DNA of 64,000 nt, from NCBI RefSeq assembly GCF_947502065.1, contig NZ_CANMYE010000001.1:806001-870000 (forward strand). The letters are read 5' to 3'. The notes beneath the pieces were generated by a model that made no database searches, was not told the origin of the DNA, and saw only the letters and a list, made by a program, of their open reading frames with translations. The translations under genes and the position numbers were made by a program. This DNA is from an uncultured Pseudoteredinibacter sp. (GTDB taxonomy: Bacteria; Pseudomonadota; Gammaproteobacteria; Pseudomonadales; Cellvibrionaceae). Shown here piece by piece: positions 1 through 11,508 of this stretch (positions are counted from its first letter, which is position 1; each line of letters starts with the position of its first letter).

Positions 1-1823
1 TCGCGGATGTATTTGCCAAGCTTGATCAAGGTGAGCTTGTCCTTCTTGATGCGAATAGCGGCAAAGCTGCAGTCGATTCGAAAAGCCTGGCTAACTTTGT
101 CAGCGGCAGTGCTGATGTTAGCCACTTCTTAGCGAATGTTTTAGCGGCAGAGAATATCAGCGAAGCCTTGGCTATGCGTAGTAGCTTGTCGGCTGGCCAA
201 TCTGTGATGACGAAAGAGGGTATCTGGGTTGGTGCCAACTGGATGCGCGTTGCCAAAGATAACGACGCTGCCTCCGGTGTTTTGGCTCGCAAACAAGAGC
301 TAGAAGAGCTGACCGCCGCCATAGCCGAGCTGGAAGAACAGGTTGAGCAGCTGAGCGATGCTATGGAGCAGCGCCGCGACAATATTAAAGATTTAGAACA
401 ACAGCGCGAAGCGAAACGTCGCGAAGCGGAAGATTTGAATCGCCGCTATGGCGAAATGCGCTCGCAGGTGAGTGCCAAGCAAGTGCAGGTTGAACAAACC
501 AGCATGCGCCGCCAGCGTTTGGATAGTGAAATCACTGAAGCCAAAGAGCAAATGGATGCCGAGGCCGAGGCGCTATCTGAATCGCGTATGGTTCTGCAAG
601 AAGCCATCGATGCGATGGAGCAGGATACCGATAAGCGCGAAGAGTTATTGGGTAAGCGCGATGAGTTGCGCGAGAAATTAGATCAGGCCCGCCAGCGCGC
701 GCGTCATGATAAAGATCGCGGTCATGAGTTGGCGATACGCTACCAATCATTGCGTACTCAGTTAGACAGCATGCGCTCTGGTATCGAGCGTTTGCGTGAT
801 CAGGTGCAGCGTTCACAAGATCGCCGCGAGCAGTTGCAGGCTACCCTTGGTGAAAACCGCGATCCGATTGAAGAATATAAGATGGAGCTCGAGGAGCGCC
901 TAGAGGATCGTCTAAGTGTTGAAGGTGAGCTAGCGGATGCCCGCCGAGCGGTTGATGATGTTGAAGCAAAACTGCGCCAGATCGAACAAGACCGCAGCAA
1001 GGCTGAGCACGAAATACAATCGGTTCGTACGCGTCTAGAGCAAGAGCGTTTATTTACTCGCGAAGTAGAAGTTCAGCGCAGTACGGTAGAGACGCAGTTG
1101 GTCGACGATGGTTTCCATTTGCCAACTCTTTTAGAGCAGCTACCAGAAGATGCCGAAGAAAAAGCCATGGAAGAAGAGCTAGAGCGAATTGGAAATCGCA
1201 TTAGTCGTCTTGGCCCGATTAACTTGGCGGCGATCGACGAATACAAAACAGAGTCTGAGCGTAAAACCTATTTGGATACCCAGAATAAAGATCTGGAAGA
1301 TGCGCTAGAAACTCTGGAAAACGCCATCAAGAAAATTGATAAAGAAACACGCTCTCGCTTTAAAGAAACCTTTGATCAGGTGAATGAGAGTTTACAGGAG
1401 CTTTTCCCGAAAGTATTTGGTGGGGGACATGCTTATCTCGAGTTAACCGGCGATGATCTGTTGGATACCGGTATCGCCATTATGGCGCGCCCTCCAGGCA
1501 AGCGTAACAGTACCATCCATCTACTTTCCGGTGGTGAGAAGGCGCTAACGGCGATTGCTTTGGTATTCTCGATCTTCCGTTTGAATCCAGCACCGTTCTG
1601 TATTCTCGATGAGGTTGATGCACCATTGGATGATGCCAACGTGGGCCGTTACGCGCGTATGGTTGAAGAAATGTCCAAACACGTACAGTTTATTTATATC
1701 ACCCACAATAAGATTGCTATGGAAATGGCCCATCAGTTGTTGGGTGTTACCATGCATGAACCGGGTGTTTCCCGCTTAGTAAGCGTGGATGTTGATGAGG
1801 CCGCCGAACTGGCCGCCATGTAA
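1..1823 (+). CDS. smc: Chromosome partition protein SMC, 3' part (5' end outside window)
   Basis: SMC is the ATPase arm of the SMC-ScpAB condensin that compacts and segregates the nucleoid. The frame is open from base 3, so the N-terminal head and first coiled coil lie outside the window. What remains is the end of the hinge region, a long charged coiled coil (about 275-1180) rich in E, R, Q and K, and the C-terminal head. The head shows the ABC signature [13 protein letters not shown] (near 1528), Walker [14 protein letters not shown] (near 1600) and a switch histidine in YITHNK. The gene is followed after about 110 bp by zipA and then ligA, the usual Pseudomonas-type order. Nothing looks damaged. 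Identification is firm; only the start is missing. Confidence 0.96.
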   Translation, partial: ADVFAKLDQGELVLLDANSGKAAVDSKSLANFVSGSADVSHFLANVLAAENISEALAMRSSLSAGQSVMTKEGIWVGANWMRVAKDNDAASGVLARKQELEELTAAIAELEEQVEQLSDAMEQRRDNIKDLEQQREAKRREAEDLNRRYGEMRSQVSAKQVQVEQTSMRRQRLDSEITEAKEQMDAEAEALSESRMVLQEAIDAMEQDTDKREELLGKRDELREKLDQARQRARHDKDRGHELAIRYQSLRTQLDSMRSGIERLRDQVQRSQDRREQLQATLGENRDPIEEYKMELEERLEDRLSVEGELADARRAVDDVEAKLRQIEQDRSKAEHEIQSVRTRLEQERLFTREVEVQRSTVETQLVDDGFHLPTLLEQLPEDAEEKAMEEELERIGNRISRLGPINLAAIDEYKTESERKTYLDTQNKDLEDALETLENAIKKIDKETRSRFKETFDQVNESLQELFPKVFGGGHAYLELTGDDLLDTGIAIMARPPGKRNSTIHLLSGGEKALTAIALVFSIFRLNPAPFCILDEVDAPLDDANVGRYARMVEEMSKHVQFIYITHNKIAMEMAHQLLGVTMHEPGVSRLVSVDVDEAAELAAM

Positions 1824-1935
1824 GAGATTGAACTTTTGCCCTTGAGTTTTTTCTATTAAACAAGGGGCAAAGTTGATTCCCGCTAGCTGCCAGGGGGGTG
1901 GCCGAAAGGGAAGAGATTGAGAGGCAAGAGAAAGG

Positions 1936-2910
1936 ATGAATTTCGATTTTGAAATGCAGCACGTATTGACCATTATTATCGTGCTGTTAATTGTTGGTGT
2001 GGTGTTAGACGGTATTCGACGTATGCGTCAGAATCGCCGGGATTCCATTCGCATGTCTTTAAACATGCAGCACAATCTAGATAAAGATGAAGAATATGGT
2101 AGTGAGCTTCCCAATGGGGGTGCGCGAGTCGTTAATCGTGACCTCTCAGAAGCGGAAGATCTGAATACCGAGGTGCGTAAAGCTTTTGTTGCGCCTGGTG
2201 AAAAACCCCGTCCAGTGACCGAGCAGGTTAGCCTGAATCTTGACGAGCAGGTTCCGATGTTGATGGATTCTGTGAGTGAGCAGGCCGAAGACTCCGTGCA
2301 AGAGCTAGAGGCGGATTACCACTCTGATCGTTTAGAGCCCGTATTTAATGAGGCTGACTCAGGTGCCTTATTGGACGAAGGTGTAGTTTCTGCAACTCGT
2401 ACAGTTCGTCGAGAGGCTGAATCCTCTGTCGCTTCCCATCATCAAACCAGTGTCGATCAGGATAACTCAGCAGGTCAAGATCCTGAAGAAGTGATCATTA
2501 TTAATGTCATGGCGCCAGCTGGGGCACGTTTCCAGGGTGAGGATCTTCTGCAGGTGCTTTTGGCTAAAGGTATGCGCTTTGGCACCATGAATATTTTTCA
2601 TCGTCACAGTGAGCCTGATGGGTCCGGTGAGATATTATTCAGTATGGCGAATATGGTTGTACCGGGCACTTTTGATCTAGATGCCATGAGCAGCTTTGAA
2701 ACTCCAGGTGTTAGTTTCTTTCTTACCTTGCCGATTAATGGCGACAGTTTAAATGCCTTTGAGGCTATGGTAGATACCACTCAGGCGCTTTGTGATAGTT
2801 TGGGCGGCGAGCTAAAAGATGAGAACCGTAGTGTGATGACACAGCAAACCATTGAGCATTGCCGCCAGCGTGTGCGTGAATTTGCACGTCGACAGTTATC
2901 TCGTCAGTAA
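1936..2910 (+). CDS. zipA: Cell division protein ZipA
   Basis: ZipA tethers FtsZ protofilaments to the inner membrane at the division septum. The 324-residue product has the expected plan: a short N-terminal periplasmic tip, one membrane helix (about residues 9-25, LTIIIVLLIVGVVLDGI), a basic stretch (RRMRQNRR), a long acidic low-complexity linker (about 40-185), and a C-terminal FtsZ-binding domain (about 190-320) starting EVIIINVMAP and containing MRFGTMNIFHRH and MVVPGTFDLD. Length agrees with gammaproteobacterial ZipA (about 300-350). The ATG follows an AAAGG Shine-Dalgarno. It sits between smc and ligA, a conserved neighbourhood, and probably shares their transcript. ZipA is limited to gammaproteobacteria, which helps place the organism. 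Confidence 0.95.
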   Translation: MNFDFEMQHVLTIIIVLLIVGVVLDGIRRMRQNRRDSIRMSLNMQHNLDKDEEYGSELPNGGARVVNRDLSEAEDLNTEVRKAFVAPGEKPRPVTEQVSLNLDEQVPMLMDSVSEQAEDSVQELEADYHSDRLEPVFNEADSGALLDEGVVSATRTVRREAESSVASHHQTSVDQDNSAGQDPEEVIIINVMAPAGARFQGEDLLQVLLAKGMRFGTMNIFHRHSEPDGSGEILFSMANMVVPGTFDLDAMSSFETPGVSFFLTLPINGDSLNAFEAMVDTTQALCDSLGGELKDENRSVMTQQTIEHCRQRVREFARRQLSRQ

Positions 2911-3012
2911 TCGTTTTACTTTTAGTTTGGCTCGCTCTGCATTCGTTAGGGCGTGCCTGATTTCTTTTGCGATACCTCGTCGCAAGTCTAAGCCTCAAGG
3001 CTTCTTAAATAA

Positions 3013-5070
<2,058 letters not shown>

Positions 5071-5109
5071 CGCATAGATTTCAAAAACGAATAATATAAC
5101 GACTATAGC

Positions 5110-5760
5110 ATGTGCGAATTTAATCATTCGAAGAGAGTTCTACTACGTTTATGGCGCGGCTTACGCTTCTTTGCTTTATCGTTCGCATTGCTGTCCCTGT
5201 TAGCCTGCGCAAGCTCACCTCCTTCAAATACTTCCAATATTTGCGATATCTTCGATGAAAAAGATGATTGGTATGATGATGCGGCGAAATCAAAAAAGCG
5301 TTGGGGTAGTCCTATTGAAGTGATGATGGCCATCATGAAGCAGGAATCCAGTTTTAAGGATGATGCGGCGCCACCTCGTACTAAAATTTTGTGGTTCATT
5401 CCTGGCCCCCGTAAAAGTAGCGCCTATGGTTACGCCCAAGCAAAAGATGGCACTTGGGATTGGTATATGAAATCAGCTGGCCGCTGGAGTGCAGATCGGG
5501 ACGATTTTGATGATGCGGTTGATTTTATCGGCTGGTATAACCATCAGAGCTATAAGCGATTGGGCATCAAGAAAACCGATGCCTATCGTTTGTATTTGGC
5601 CTATCACGAAGGGCATGGTGGCTTTGAGCGCAAAAGTTATCGCAAGAAATCTTGGTTGATCAACGTGGCTAAAAAGGTTGATCGACAATCAAAACGTTAT
5701 GGCCAACAGCTAAAAAAATGTGAAAAGCGTTTGCAGTCTGGTGGTTGGTGGATTTTTTAA
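5110..5760 (+). CDS. Lipoprotein with lytic-transglycosylase (SLT-like) domain
   Basis: Probable outer-membrane or periplasmic lipoprotein that cleaves peptidoglycan. The first 33 residues form a lipoprotein signal: basic start, hydrophobic stretch and lipobox LLAC. The mature part contains an SLT-like core with a putative catalytic glutamate in KQESSF (Glu79), the SAYGYAQAKDGTW segment typical of lysozyme-fold transglycosylases, and AYHEGHGGF near the C-terminus. At 216 residues it is a small single-domain member. It starts 39 bp after ligA and may be cotranscribed. The fold assignment rests on these motifs only; activity is inferred, and the exact transglycosylase family was not determined. 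Confidence 0.75.
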   Translation: MCEFNHSKRVLLRLWRGLRFFALSFALLSLLACASSPPSNTSNICDIFDEKDDWYDDAAKSKKRWGSPIEVMMAIMKQESSFKDDAAPPRTKILWFIPGPRKSSAYGYAQAKDGTWDWYMKSAGRWSADRDDFDDAVDFIGWYNHQSYKRLGIKKTDAYRLYLAYHEGHGGFERKSYRKKSWLINVAKKVDRQSKRYGQQLKKCEKRLQSGGWWIF

Positions 5761-5826
5761 TTTAATTAACGACGGATTAAATGGGTTTGATAAAGCTCAC
5801 TATGTCGTTTGCTTTAGGTGTTTACT

Positions 5827-6252
5827 ATGTCTGCTGATTCAGAATCCATCGTATATGGCTGCATAAAAGATGCCGTGGGCTTGAGTACTGAGCAAGAGCG
5901 CCGCCGCATAAATCGCTCTGCTATGTTGGCTTTGCCCAGTGCAGAGCAGTGGCCATTTCTAAGCCAGGAAATGTTTGCCATACCCAGAATCGAAACCAGT
6001 ATGACTGGCTATCAAACTGAGGTTATGCACTTTGGTGCCTCCTATCAGGCTATCGAGTACGAATGGGAAGAATGGCTAAAGGCTTTCGAGGAGCTATTGG
6101 CCAAAATGTACTGGGTTGATGCTACTGTACATCTAGAGACTGAGTTGTCAGGGAATCACACATTCAGTTGGAGTTGTGACGGTGATTATCATAGCCCGGG
6201 TAGCAAAGTTTCTCGCATTCGCTGTCAATGGCAGCATGAAACCGGTCTTTGA
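5827..6252 (+). CDS. Hypothetical protein, 141 aa
   Basis: I do not recognise a family. The product is soluble, with no signal peptide or membrane segment, and is rich in Trp, Glu and Ser; a central stretch (EYEWEEWLKAFEELLAK) should be a strongly amphipathic helix. The ATG at 5827 was preferred to an in-frame GTG at 5818 because an AGG lies 9 bases upstream of it. Codon use resembles the neighbours and the gene is collinear with the ligA group and the thioesterase gene 65 bp downstream, so it is likely genuine. Confidence 0.65.
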   Translation: MSADSESIVYGCIKDAVGLSTEQERRRINRSAMLALPSAEQWPFLSQEMFAIPRIETSMTGYQTEVMHFGASYQAIEYEWEEWLKAFEELLAKMYWVDATVHLETELSGNHTFSWSCDGDYHSPGSKVSRIRCQWQHETGL

Positions 6253-6317
6253 TCACCATTGTCCTCCCAATGGCTTTGGTTGAAACTGTTCTGTCTATTA
6301 CGACGAGAGTCTAAGCA

Positions 6318-6746
6318 ATGAGTCACTGGGAAGATAAAAAACAGCCCCCATTTAACGATCACCTCGGAGTGAAAATCGAGGAATGGAGAGATGGCTTTGT
6401 AAGAATTTCGGCTGAGGTGCTACCGCATTTTCAAAACAGTCAGGGGGCTCCCCATGGCGGTTTCATCATGAGCTTGGCGGATATCGCGGCTTCTTTTCCT
6501 GGCGTTTATTGCCCGCATCCAGATCGCCGCCGTTTTGCCTCTACACTCTCCCTAAATACTAGTTTTCTTGGCTTGGCCAAAACTTCGGTGATTTATGCTG
6601 AGGGGCGAGTTAGCAATTCGGGGCGCAAGATTTTTTATTCTGAAGTTAGAATATTTGATGCTGAGGATAATCCGGTGGCCAGCTGTCAAGGGGTGTTCCG
6701 TTATCGAGGTGGATCTGAGAGCATTGATGGCGTAGCCATTGAGTAA
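6318..6746 (+). CDS. PaaI-type hotdog-fold thioesterase
   Basis: Likely acyl-CoA thioesterase of the hotdog superfamily (PaaI/YdiI-like), hydrolysing CoA thioesters in the cytoplasm. The 142-residue length is typical. The signature GAPHGGFIMSLADIA (about residues 42-56) contains the conserved His-Gly-Gly and the acidic residue on the long hotdog helix. Later strands (SLNTSFLGLAKTSVIYAEGRV and ASCQGVFRYRG, each read around residues 75-135) fit the sheet. The substrate cannot be read from sequence. The gene is convergent with the EamA transporter gene and may end the ligA-side transcript. Confidence 0.85.
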   Translation: MSHWEDKKQPPFNDHLGVKIEEWRDGFVRISAEVLPHFQNSQGAPHGGFIMSLADIAASFPGVYCPHPDRRRFASTLSLNTSFLGLAKTSVIYAEGRVSNSGRKIFYSEVRIFDAEDNPVASCQGVFRYRGGSESIDGVAIE

Positions 6747-6805
6747 GCGCCAAGTTCGATGGCTGTTTTCTTGCTTATTGTTTTCATAAAAGCAGTTTGG
6801 AGATT

Positions 6806-7708
6806 TCAGCTTTTCGAGTTCAGCTTAGCATTTTGCTTTTCTTCTCTGGCTGATTGCCAAACGGTAATAAGCCCGGCGAAAATCACGACAGCAATTCCGA
6901 TAAAGGCTATGGCATCCGGCAGATGATCCCATATTAGCCAGCCTAGAATTCCGGCATTTACTACCGAAAAATATCCGATCGGCGATACCACGCTGGCTTT
7001 GGCGTAGCTATAAGCTTTGGTATAAAGCCACATTGCCACAAAGATAGACAAGCTGTTGTACAGCAGATAAGGCCAAGCCCAGGCGGGAATTCCTTGCCAA
7101 GTGTAAAGCGCCAATGGAAGGCTTAATGTTAAGGCAATGATGTGATAATAAAAGAGAATCTTAGAGCTGCTTTCGTCATGGGATAATAAGCGAGTGCCGA
7201 CCATCGAGATCGCTAAGCTGAGCCCTGAGCCAAGACCTGCTAGGTGCCAAATACTAACAGAGCTGCTTGGGCGTAAAATGAGAGCAATGCCTAAAAAACC
7301 AATAATCATGGGTAGCCAGCGACTCTTAGGTACTTTCGCGCCTACCCATAGATAGGCCACTATGGCGACAAACAACGGGGCGCTATGACGTAGTAAACTA
7401 CTGTCGACTAAGGGGATATGTTGTAGGGCAAGGTAGAAAAAGCAAAAACCTGCAAAGCCCGCTAAACCACGAATAATATGACGCTGCCAATGTTCGCTAG
7501 CTAGGCCGCTAAGGCCTTGGCGATACATCCAAGGTGATAATACGAACAAGCCGACGACAAATTGAATTAGAACAATACTGCCCAGTGGGACTTCACTGGA
7601 AATATATTTGGTGGCGGCAGATGCACTAGCGCCGACAATGGTAGTGGCAAAGGCGAAAGCCATTCCTAGTAAGGGCTTGTCGTTACTGCTGTTTGCCACA
7701 TTGCTCAC
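6806..7708 (-). CDS. EamA/DMT-family inner-membrane transporter
   Basis: Drug/metabolite-exporter superfamily protein of 300 residues with about ten hydrophobic segments arranged as two EamA repeats (about residues 13-145 and 155-290). The start LLGMAFAFATTIVGASASAATKYIS and the second half (GYFSVVNAGILGWLIWDHLP) match the usual pattern, including a proline at the helix-9 turn. Such proteins export amino acids, nucleotides or unknown metabolites; the substrate is not predictable here. It is divergent from the NhaC-type antiporter gene, with 224 bp between them holding both promoters. Confidence 0.85.
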   Translation of the reverse strand: MSNVANSSNDKPLLGMAFAFATTIVGASASAATKYISSEVPLGSIVLIQFVVGLFVLSPWMYRQGLSGLASEHWQRHIIRGLAGFAGFCFFYLALQHIPLVDSSLLRHSAPLFVAIVAYLWVGAKVPKSRWLPMIIGFLGIALILRPSSSVSIWHLAGLGSGLSLAISMVGTRLLSHDESSSKILFYYHIIALTLSLPLALYTWQGIPAWAWPYLLYNSLSIFVAMWLYTKAYSYAKASVVSPIGYFSVVNAGILGWLIWDHLPDAIAFIGIAVVIFAGLITVWQSAREEKQNAKLNSKS

Positions 7709-7932
7709 CGGATTGTTTAATGGGAAGGAGCGGAAAAGTCATAAAAATAATTGCACAATATTGTAACCTAAAACGTCTACTCAATAGAGTGTTGAAATTG
7801 TCATTGGCGGTCTGCTTAGTAACACGGTTATCGCCGATTCGTGCAGCGCTGTGATGAGTGCGGCGGCGTAGTGGAAAAAGCACAACGATTTTACTTAAGT
7901 CATAAATACAAATAATAGATAAAGGTCCATAC

Positions 7933-9318
7933 ATGCAGGAATTGGGATTTACGGTTTTATTGCCATCGCTATTAGCCATTGTTTTGGCGGTATGGACTCG
8001 CAAGGTATTTGCCGCACTTATCGCCGGTATCTGGTTGGGCTGTTATTTATTAGGCGGCAACCCTTTGACCGCTATAGCGCAGAGCATTGACCGGGTGGTA
8101 AAGGTTTTATCCTCGGCGGGTGATGCAAGAGTGGTTTTGTTTACCCTCTGTGTCGGTGGCTTGATTGCATTGCTTGAGGCCAGTGGAGCGGTTAGAGCAT
8201 TTGTAGCTTGGTTAGAGTCAAAGCGTTGGGGCCAGTCACGCAAACAAGCGCAGGCCGTCGCCTGGTTAAGTGGCGTGTTAATTTTTATTGAATCCAATAT
8301 CACGGTCTTAGTTTCGGCGACCACCGCTAAGCCACTATTTGATCGTTTTAAGATCTCTAGGGCTAAGTTGGCTTACATTATTGATTCAACTTCTGCTCCA
8401 ATTTGTATTTTAATTCCCTTCAATGCCTGGGGGGCATTTAACTTAGGCTTGTTGTCGGGTGCTGGGGTTGAAGATCCATTAACTGTTTTCTTTCAGGCGA
8501 TATTGCTGAACTTATATGCCATTTTCGCAGTGCTGCTGGTAGCGGCGGTTATTGCCTTTGATTTAAACTGGGGGCCAATGAAAAGCTCCGAGGCGCTAGC
8601 TAAGGCAAACTCTAGTAATACACAGGCTGCACAAGAGGATATCCCGAGCGCGAAAGCAGCGCTAAATGAAAGCGCCAAGCCCCTAGCGATGATATTACCT
8701 ATTCTTACTTTGGTTCTAGTGATGCCATTGGGCTTATGGATAACCGGTGACGGTGATTTAAGGCAGGGCTCTGGCTCTACCAGTGTTCTGTGGGCTGTAT
8801 TGTCAGCTTCGGCAGTCGCCGCCAGCTTTATGTGGCGAAAGCAGCAGAGTATTGCCGAGCCATATTTTGCGGGCGCCGGAAAAATGGTCCCGGTAGCTCT
8901 GGTATTAATGTTAGCTTTGGCATTAGGAGCGGTTTCCCGAGAGTTACAAGCGGGAGATTATTTAGCGCAGCTTCTACATGGAGCAATGCCTAAAATGCTA
9001 TTGCTGCCGATTATCTTTCTGTTGGCTTCAGTGGTGGCCTTTGCAATTGGCTCGAGCTGGGGAACTTTTTCACTACTGATTCCTTTAGCGGTTCCGCTGG
9101 CAGGCTCCATGGAGCTGCCTTTGGCGGCGCTTGTTGCAGCTGTGCTGTCTGGTGGTGTGTTCGGTGATCACGCCTCGCCGATAAGTGATACCACCGTAAT
9201 ATCTAGCATGGCGGCGGAAGTTGATCATATTGAACACGTAAGAACACAGCTGCCTTACGCTTTGCTTGCAGCGGCAGCAGCGACTATAGGATTTATGCTG
9301 ATTGGGGTAGTGAGCTAA
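7933..9318 (+). CDS. NhaC-family Na+/H+ antiporter
   Basis: Polytopic inner-membrane protein of 461 residues with about 11-12 hydrophobic segments. The conserved segment SSWGTFSLLIPLAVPLAG followed by GVFGDHASPISDTTVISS (about residues 375-425) is characteristic of the NhaC/ion-transporter family, and the central loop (about 215-250) is Ala/Ser/Glu-rich. Members exchange Na+ for H+ or carry organic acids (malate-lactate type), so substrate is an inference from family. Sodium handling would suit a marine cell. It runs divergently from the EamA gene and converges on the WbpM-type gene. Confidence 0.85.
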   Translation: MQELGFTVLLPSLLAIVLAVWTRKVFAALIAGIWLGCYLLGGNPLTAIAQSIDRVVKVLSSAGDARVVLFTLCVGGLIALLEASGAVRAFVAWLESKRWGQSRKQAQAVAWLSGVLIFIESNITVLVSATTAKPLFDRFKISRAKLAYIIDSTSAPICILIPFNAWGAFNLGLLSGAGVEDPLTVFFQAILLNLYAIFAVLLVAAVIAFDLNWGPMKSSEALAKANSSNTQAAQEDIPSAKAALNESAKPLAMILPILTLVLVMPLGLWITGDGDLRQGSGSTSVLWAVLSASAVAASFMWRKQQSIAEPYFAGAGKMVPVALVLMLALALGAVSRELQAGDYLAQLLHGAMPKMLLLPIIFLLASVVAFAIGSSWGTFSLLIPLAVPLAGSMELPLAALVAAVLSGGVFGDHASPISDTTVISSMAAEVDHIEHVRTQLPYALLAAAAATIGFMLIGVVS

Positions 9319-9342
9319 AACCGAATTGGCTTGGGATAATTA

Positions 9343-9363
9343 GGCGAGCTTTATGAGCTCGCC
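9343..9363. terminator. Bidirectional hairpin between convergent genes
   Basis: GGCGAGCT and AGCTCGCC form an 8-bp perfect stem around a 5-base loop. It lies in the 32-bp gap between the convergent antiporter and WbpM-type genes and overlaps the last codons of the latter. No clear T run follows on either strand, so terminator function is only suggested by position. Confidence 0.4.
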
Positions 9364-11288
9364 TGGGCAGTAGGAATGCTATCTTCGCATATTGCCTGAA
9401 TAGTGCGGCGAAACTGCGGTGTTAGTGGCTGCTGGGTTTGATAGTCAATCGCTGAAGCTTGCAAAAGCTTGGCAATTTCAGTGTTGCTTTCAGAGCCGTC
9501 TAATTGCTTGATGGTATTGATAAAGGCGTTAACTTCATACCAGCTCATCGCCTCTTCACGGCTGCGCATGATACGAGGATGGCGAGTGCGCTCACATTCT
9601 TCTTTGACAAGCAGTTCTTCATAAAGCTTTTCGCCTGCACGAAGGCCAGTGTAGTGAATTTCAACATCACCATCTGGATTGTGTTCATCTTTTAGCTGCA
9701 GGCCAGATAGCAAAATCATTTCTTTTGCCAAGTCTGAGATTTTCACGGGTTCGCCCATATCTAATACGAATACATCGCCCCCCGAGCCCATGGCGCCGGC
9801 TTGAATCACTAGCTGAACAGCTTCACTGGTCACCATAAAGTAACGAGTGATATCAGGATGGGTTACCGTAATAGGGCCACCTGATGCAATTTGCTCTTTA
9901 AAGTGCGGAACAACAGAGCCAGACGAACCCAAAACGTTACCAAATCGCACCATACAAAAGCGAGTATGCTGTTGTTTGCTGTCCATCGCCTGCAAGATAA
10001 GCTCGGCGATACGCTTTGAGGCGCCCATAATATTGGTTGGGCGCACCGCTTTATCTGAGGAAATCAATACAAAGCTGTCAACACGGTACTCTACAGCGGC
10101 TTTGGCGGTATACCATGTGGAGAGTACGTTGTTGCGTAAGCCTTCAACTTTGTTGTCTTCAAGCAGTGGTACATGCTTGTAGGCCGCAGCATGATAGACA
10201 GTATCGATATCGTAGCTTCTAAAAATACGTGCAACTAGCTGCTCATCGGCTGCCGAGCCGAGTAGGGTTTTTACTTGCAGCGGTACTTCTTTATCTTCTT
10301 TAAAATCTCGTAATTGCTCGTTAATACGATAAAGGTTGAATTCATTCTGCTCCAGCAATAGCAAGGTCTTTGGCTTTAGCAGAGCAATTTGTTGGCAAAG
10401 CTCCGAGCCAATTGAGCCGCCAGCGCCGGTCACCAGTACAACTTTATTGTTGATATTGGCGGCCATCAGCTTGTGATCTGGCAAGCTAGGGTCGCGCCCT
10501 AAAAGGTCTTCAATCTCAATATCTTTAATATCATTTAGATTGGCTCGCCCCGATAAAATCTCAGCCATATTGGGAACGGTCTGAATCTGTACCGGCATAG
10601 TTTCTAGGTTTTTAACCACTTCATGGCGTTTGGCGCGTGGGGTTCTACCTAAAGCGAGCAGCACCTTGTCGGTCTGATAGCGCTCAATCAGTTTTTCAAG
10701 TTCAGCAGGGGCTGATACATAAATGCCTCTAACGGTGCTGTTATGTAGGCGTTTGTTATCGTCAACAAAGGCCACTGGCTGGTAATCAGGTGAGAGTTGC
10801 AGCGCCGCTGCTAACTGGCTGCCGCTGACGCCGGCGCCATAGATAATCACCTTTTCGCCCTGCATAACATCGCTAATCTGGACTAAGTTGCGAATCAAAA
10901 GACGTGGTAAGCCGACGAGCAGAAGGGCAGCAAAAACATAAATAACCGGTACCGATCTTGGCATAAAGCTATCGGTAAAGAAGCTGCTGGCAATTAAGGC
11001 GACGGCCGAAATAACAATACCAAGCACAATCGTGTAGATGGCTTGGTAGGTCATATAGCGCAACACGGCGCGATACAGGCCCAAGCGTATAAAAGACGCA
11101 ACAGATATGACAGTCGTTAAAGCGTAGGTGTTTAAGTCCGCCGAAAGGGTAAATTCATAGCTTTCGCCTAGGCGAATAGCGAAGGCAATATACAATGCAG
11201 TAGCAATCGCTAGCACATCATACAGTACTGAAAGGCCTCTTTTTAAGGCGCGCGGTGTCTTTGCCAGTTGTTTATGTAATAGATCCAA
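9351..11288 (-). CDS. wbpM: WbpM/PglF-type nucleoside-diphosphate-sugar 4,6-dehydratase (membrane)
   Basis: Likely converts UDP-GlcNAc to the 4-keto-6-deoxy sugar that feeds O-antigen or capsule synthesis. The 645-residue protein has four N-terminal membrane helices (about 15-130), a first Rossmann-like domain (GAGVSGSQLAAAL, about 150-240), and a second SDR domain starting VVLVTGAGGSIGSELCQQI (about residue 282). The SSDKAVRPTNIMGASKR segment carries the modified SDK/MGxxKR catalytic motif of this family rather than the classic YxxxK. Length is close to Pseudomonas WbpM (665). It is the last gene of a three-gene minus-strand set with the GT4 transferase and the epimerase, separated from them by 220 bp with no gene. 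Confidence 0.9.
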   Translation of the reverse strand: MDLLHKQLAKTPRALKRGLSVLYDVLAIATALYIAFAIRLGESYEFTLSADLNTYALTTVISVASFIRLGLYRAVLRYMTYQAIYTIVLGIVISAVALIASSFFTDSFMPRSVPVIYVFAALLLVGLPRLLIRNLVQISDVMQGEKVIIYGAGVSGSQLAAALQLSPDYQPVAFVDDNKRLHNSTVRGIYVSAPAELEKLIERYQTDKVLLALGRTPRAKRHEVVKNLETMPVQIQTVPNMAEILSGRANLNDIKDIEIEDLLGRDPSLPDHKLMAANINNKVVLVTGAGGSIGSELCQQIALLKPKTLLLLEQNEFNLYRINEQLRDFKEDKEVPLQVKTLLGSAADEQLVARIFRSYDIDTVYHAAAYKHVPLLEDNKVEGLRNNVLSTWYTAKAAVEYRVDSFVLISSDKAVRPTNIMGASKRIAELILQAMDSKQQHTRFCMVRFGNVLGSSGSVVPHFKEQIASGGPITVTHPDITRYFMVTSEAVQLVIQAGAMGSGGDVFVLDMGEPVKISDLAKEMILLSGLQLKDEHNPDGDVEIHYTGLRAGEKLYEELLVKEECERTRHPRIMRSREEAMSWYEVNAFINTIKQLDGSESNTEIAKLLQASAIDYQTQQPLTPQFRRTIQAICEDSIPTAQASS

Positions 11289-11508
11289 TGACTTCTTCGC
11301 TGTATTGTTTTGGCTCTGGGGCCTTATTTTTGCCTTTTACTCAATCTTTTACGCTATCCGGGGCACTTAAGGCTTTTTTCAAAACACTAGCCAAATTAGA
11401 TTGCCTAGGAAGAGCGCCTGAGTACAGTCATTCTAACGGTCTCGAAAGCTACAATTGCAACCGCCTATTCTAGCTTTGATCTGCAGTATGCGCTAGCGCT
11501 TGATAAGG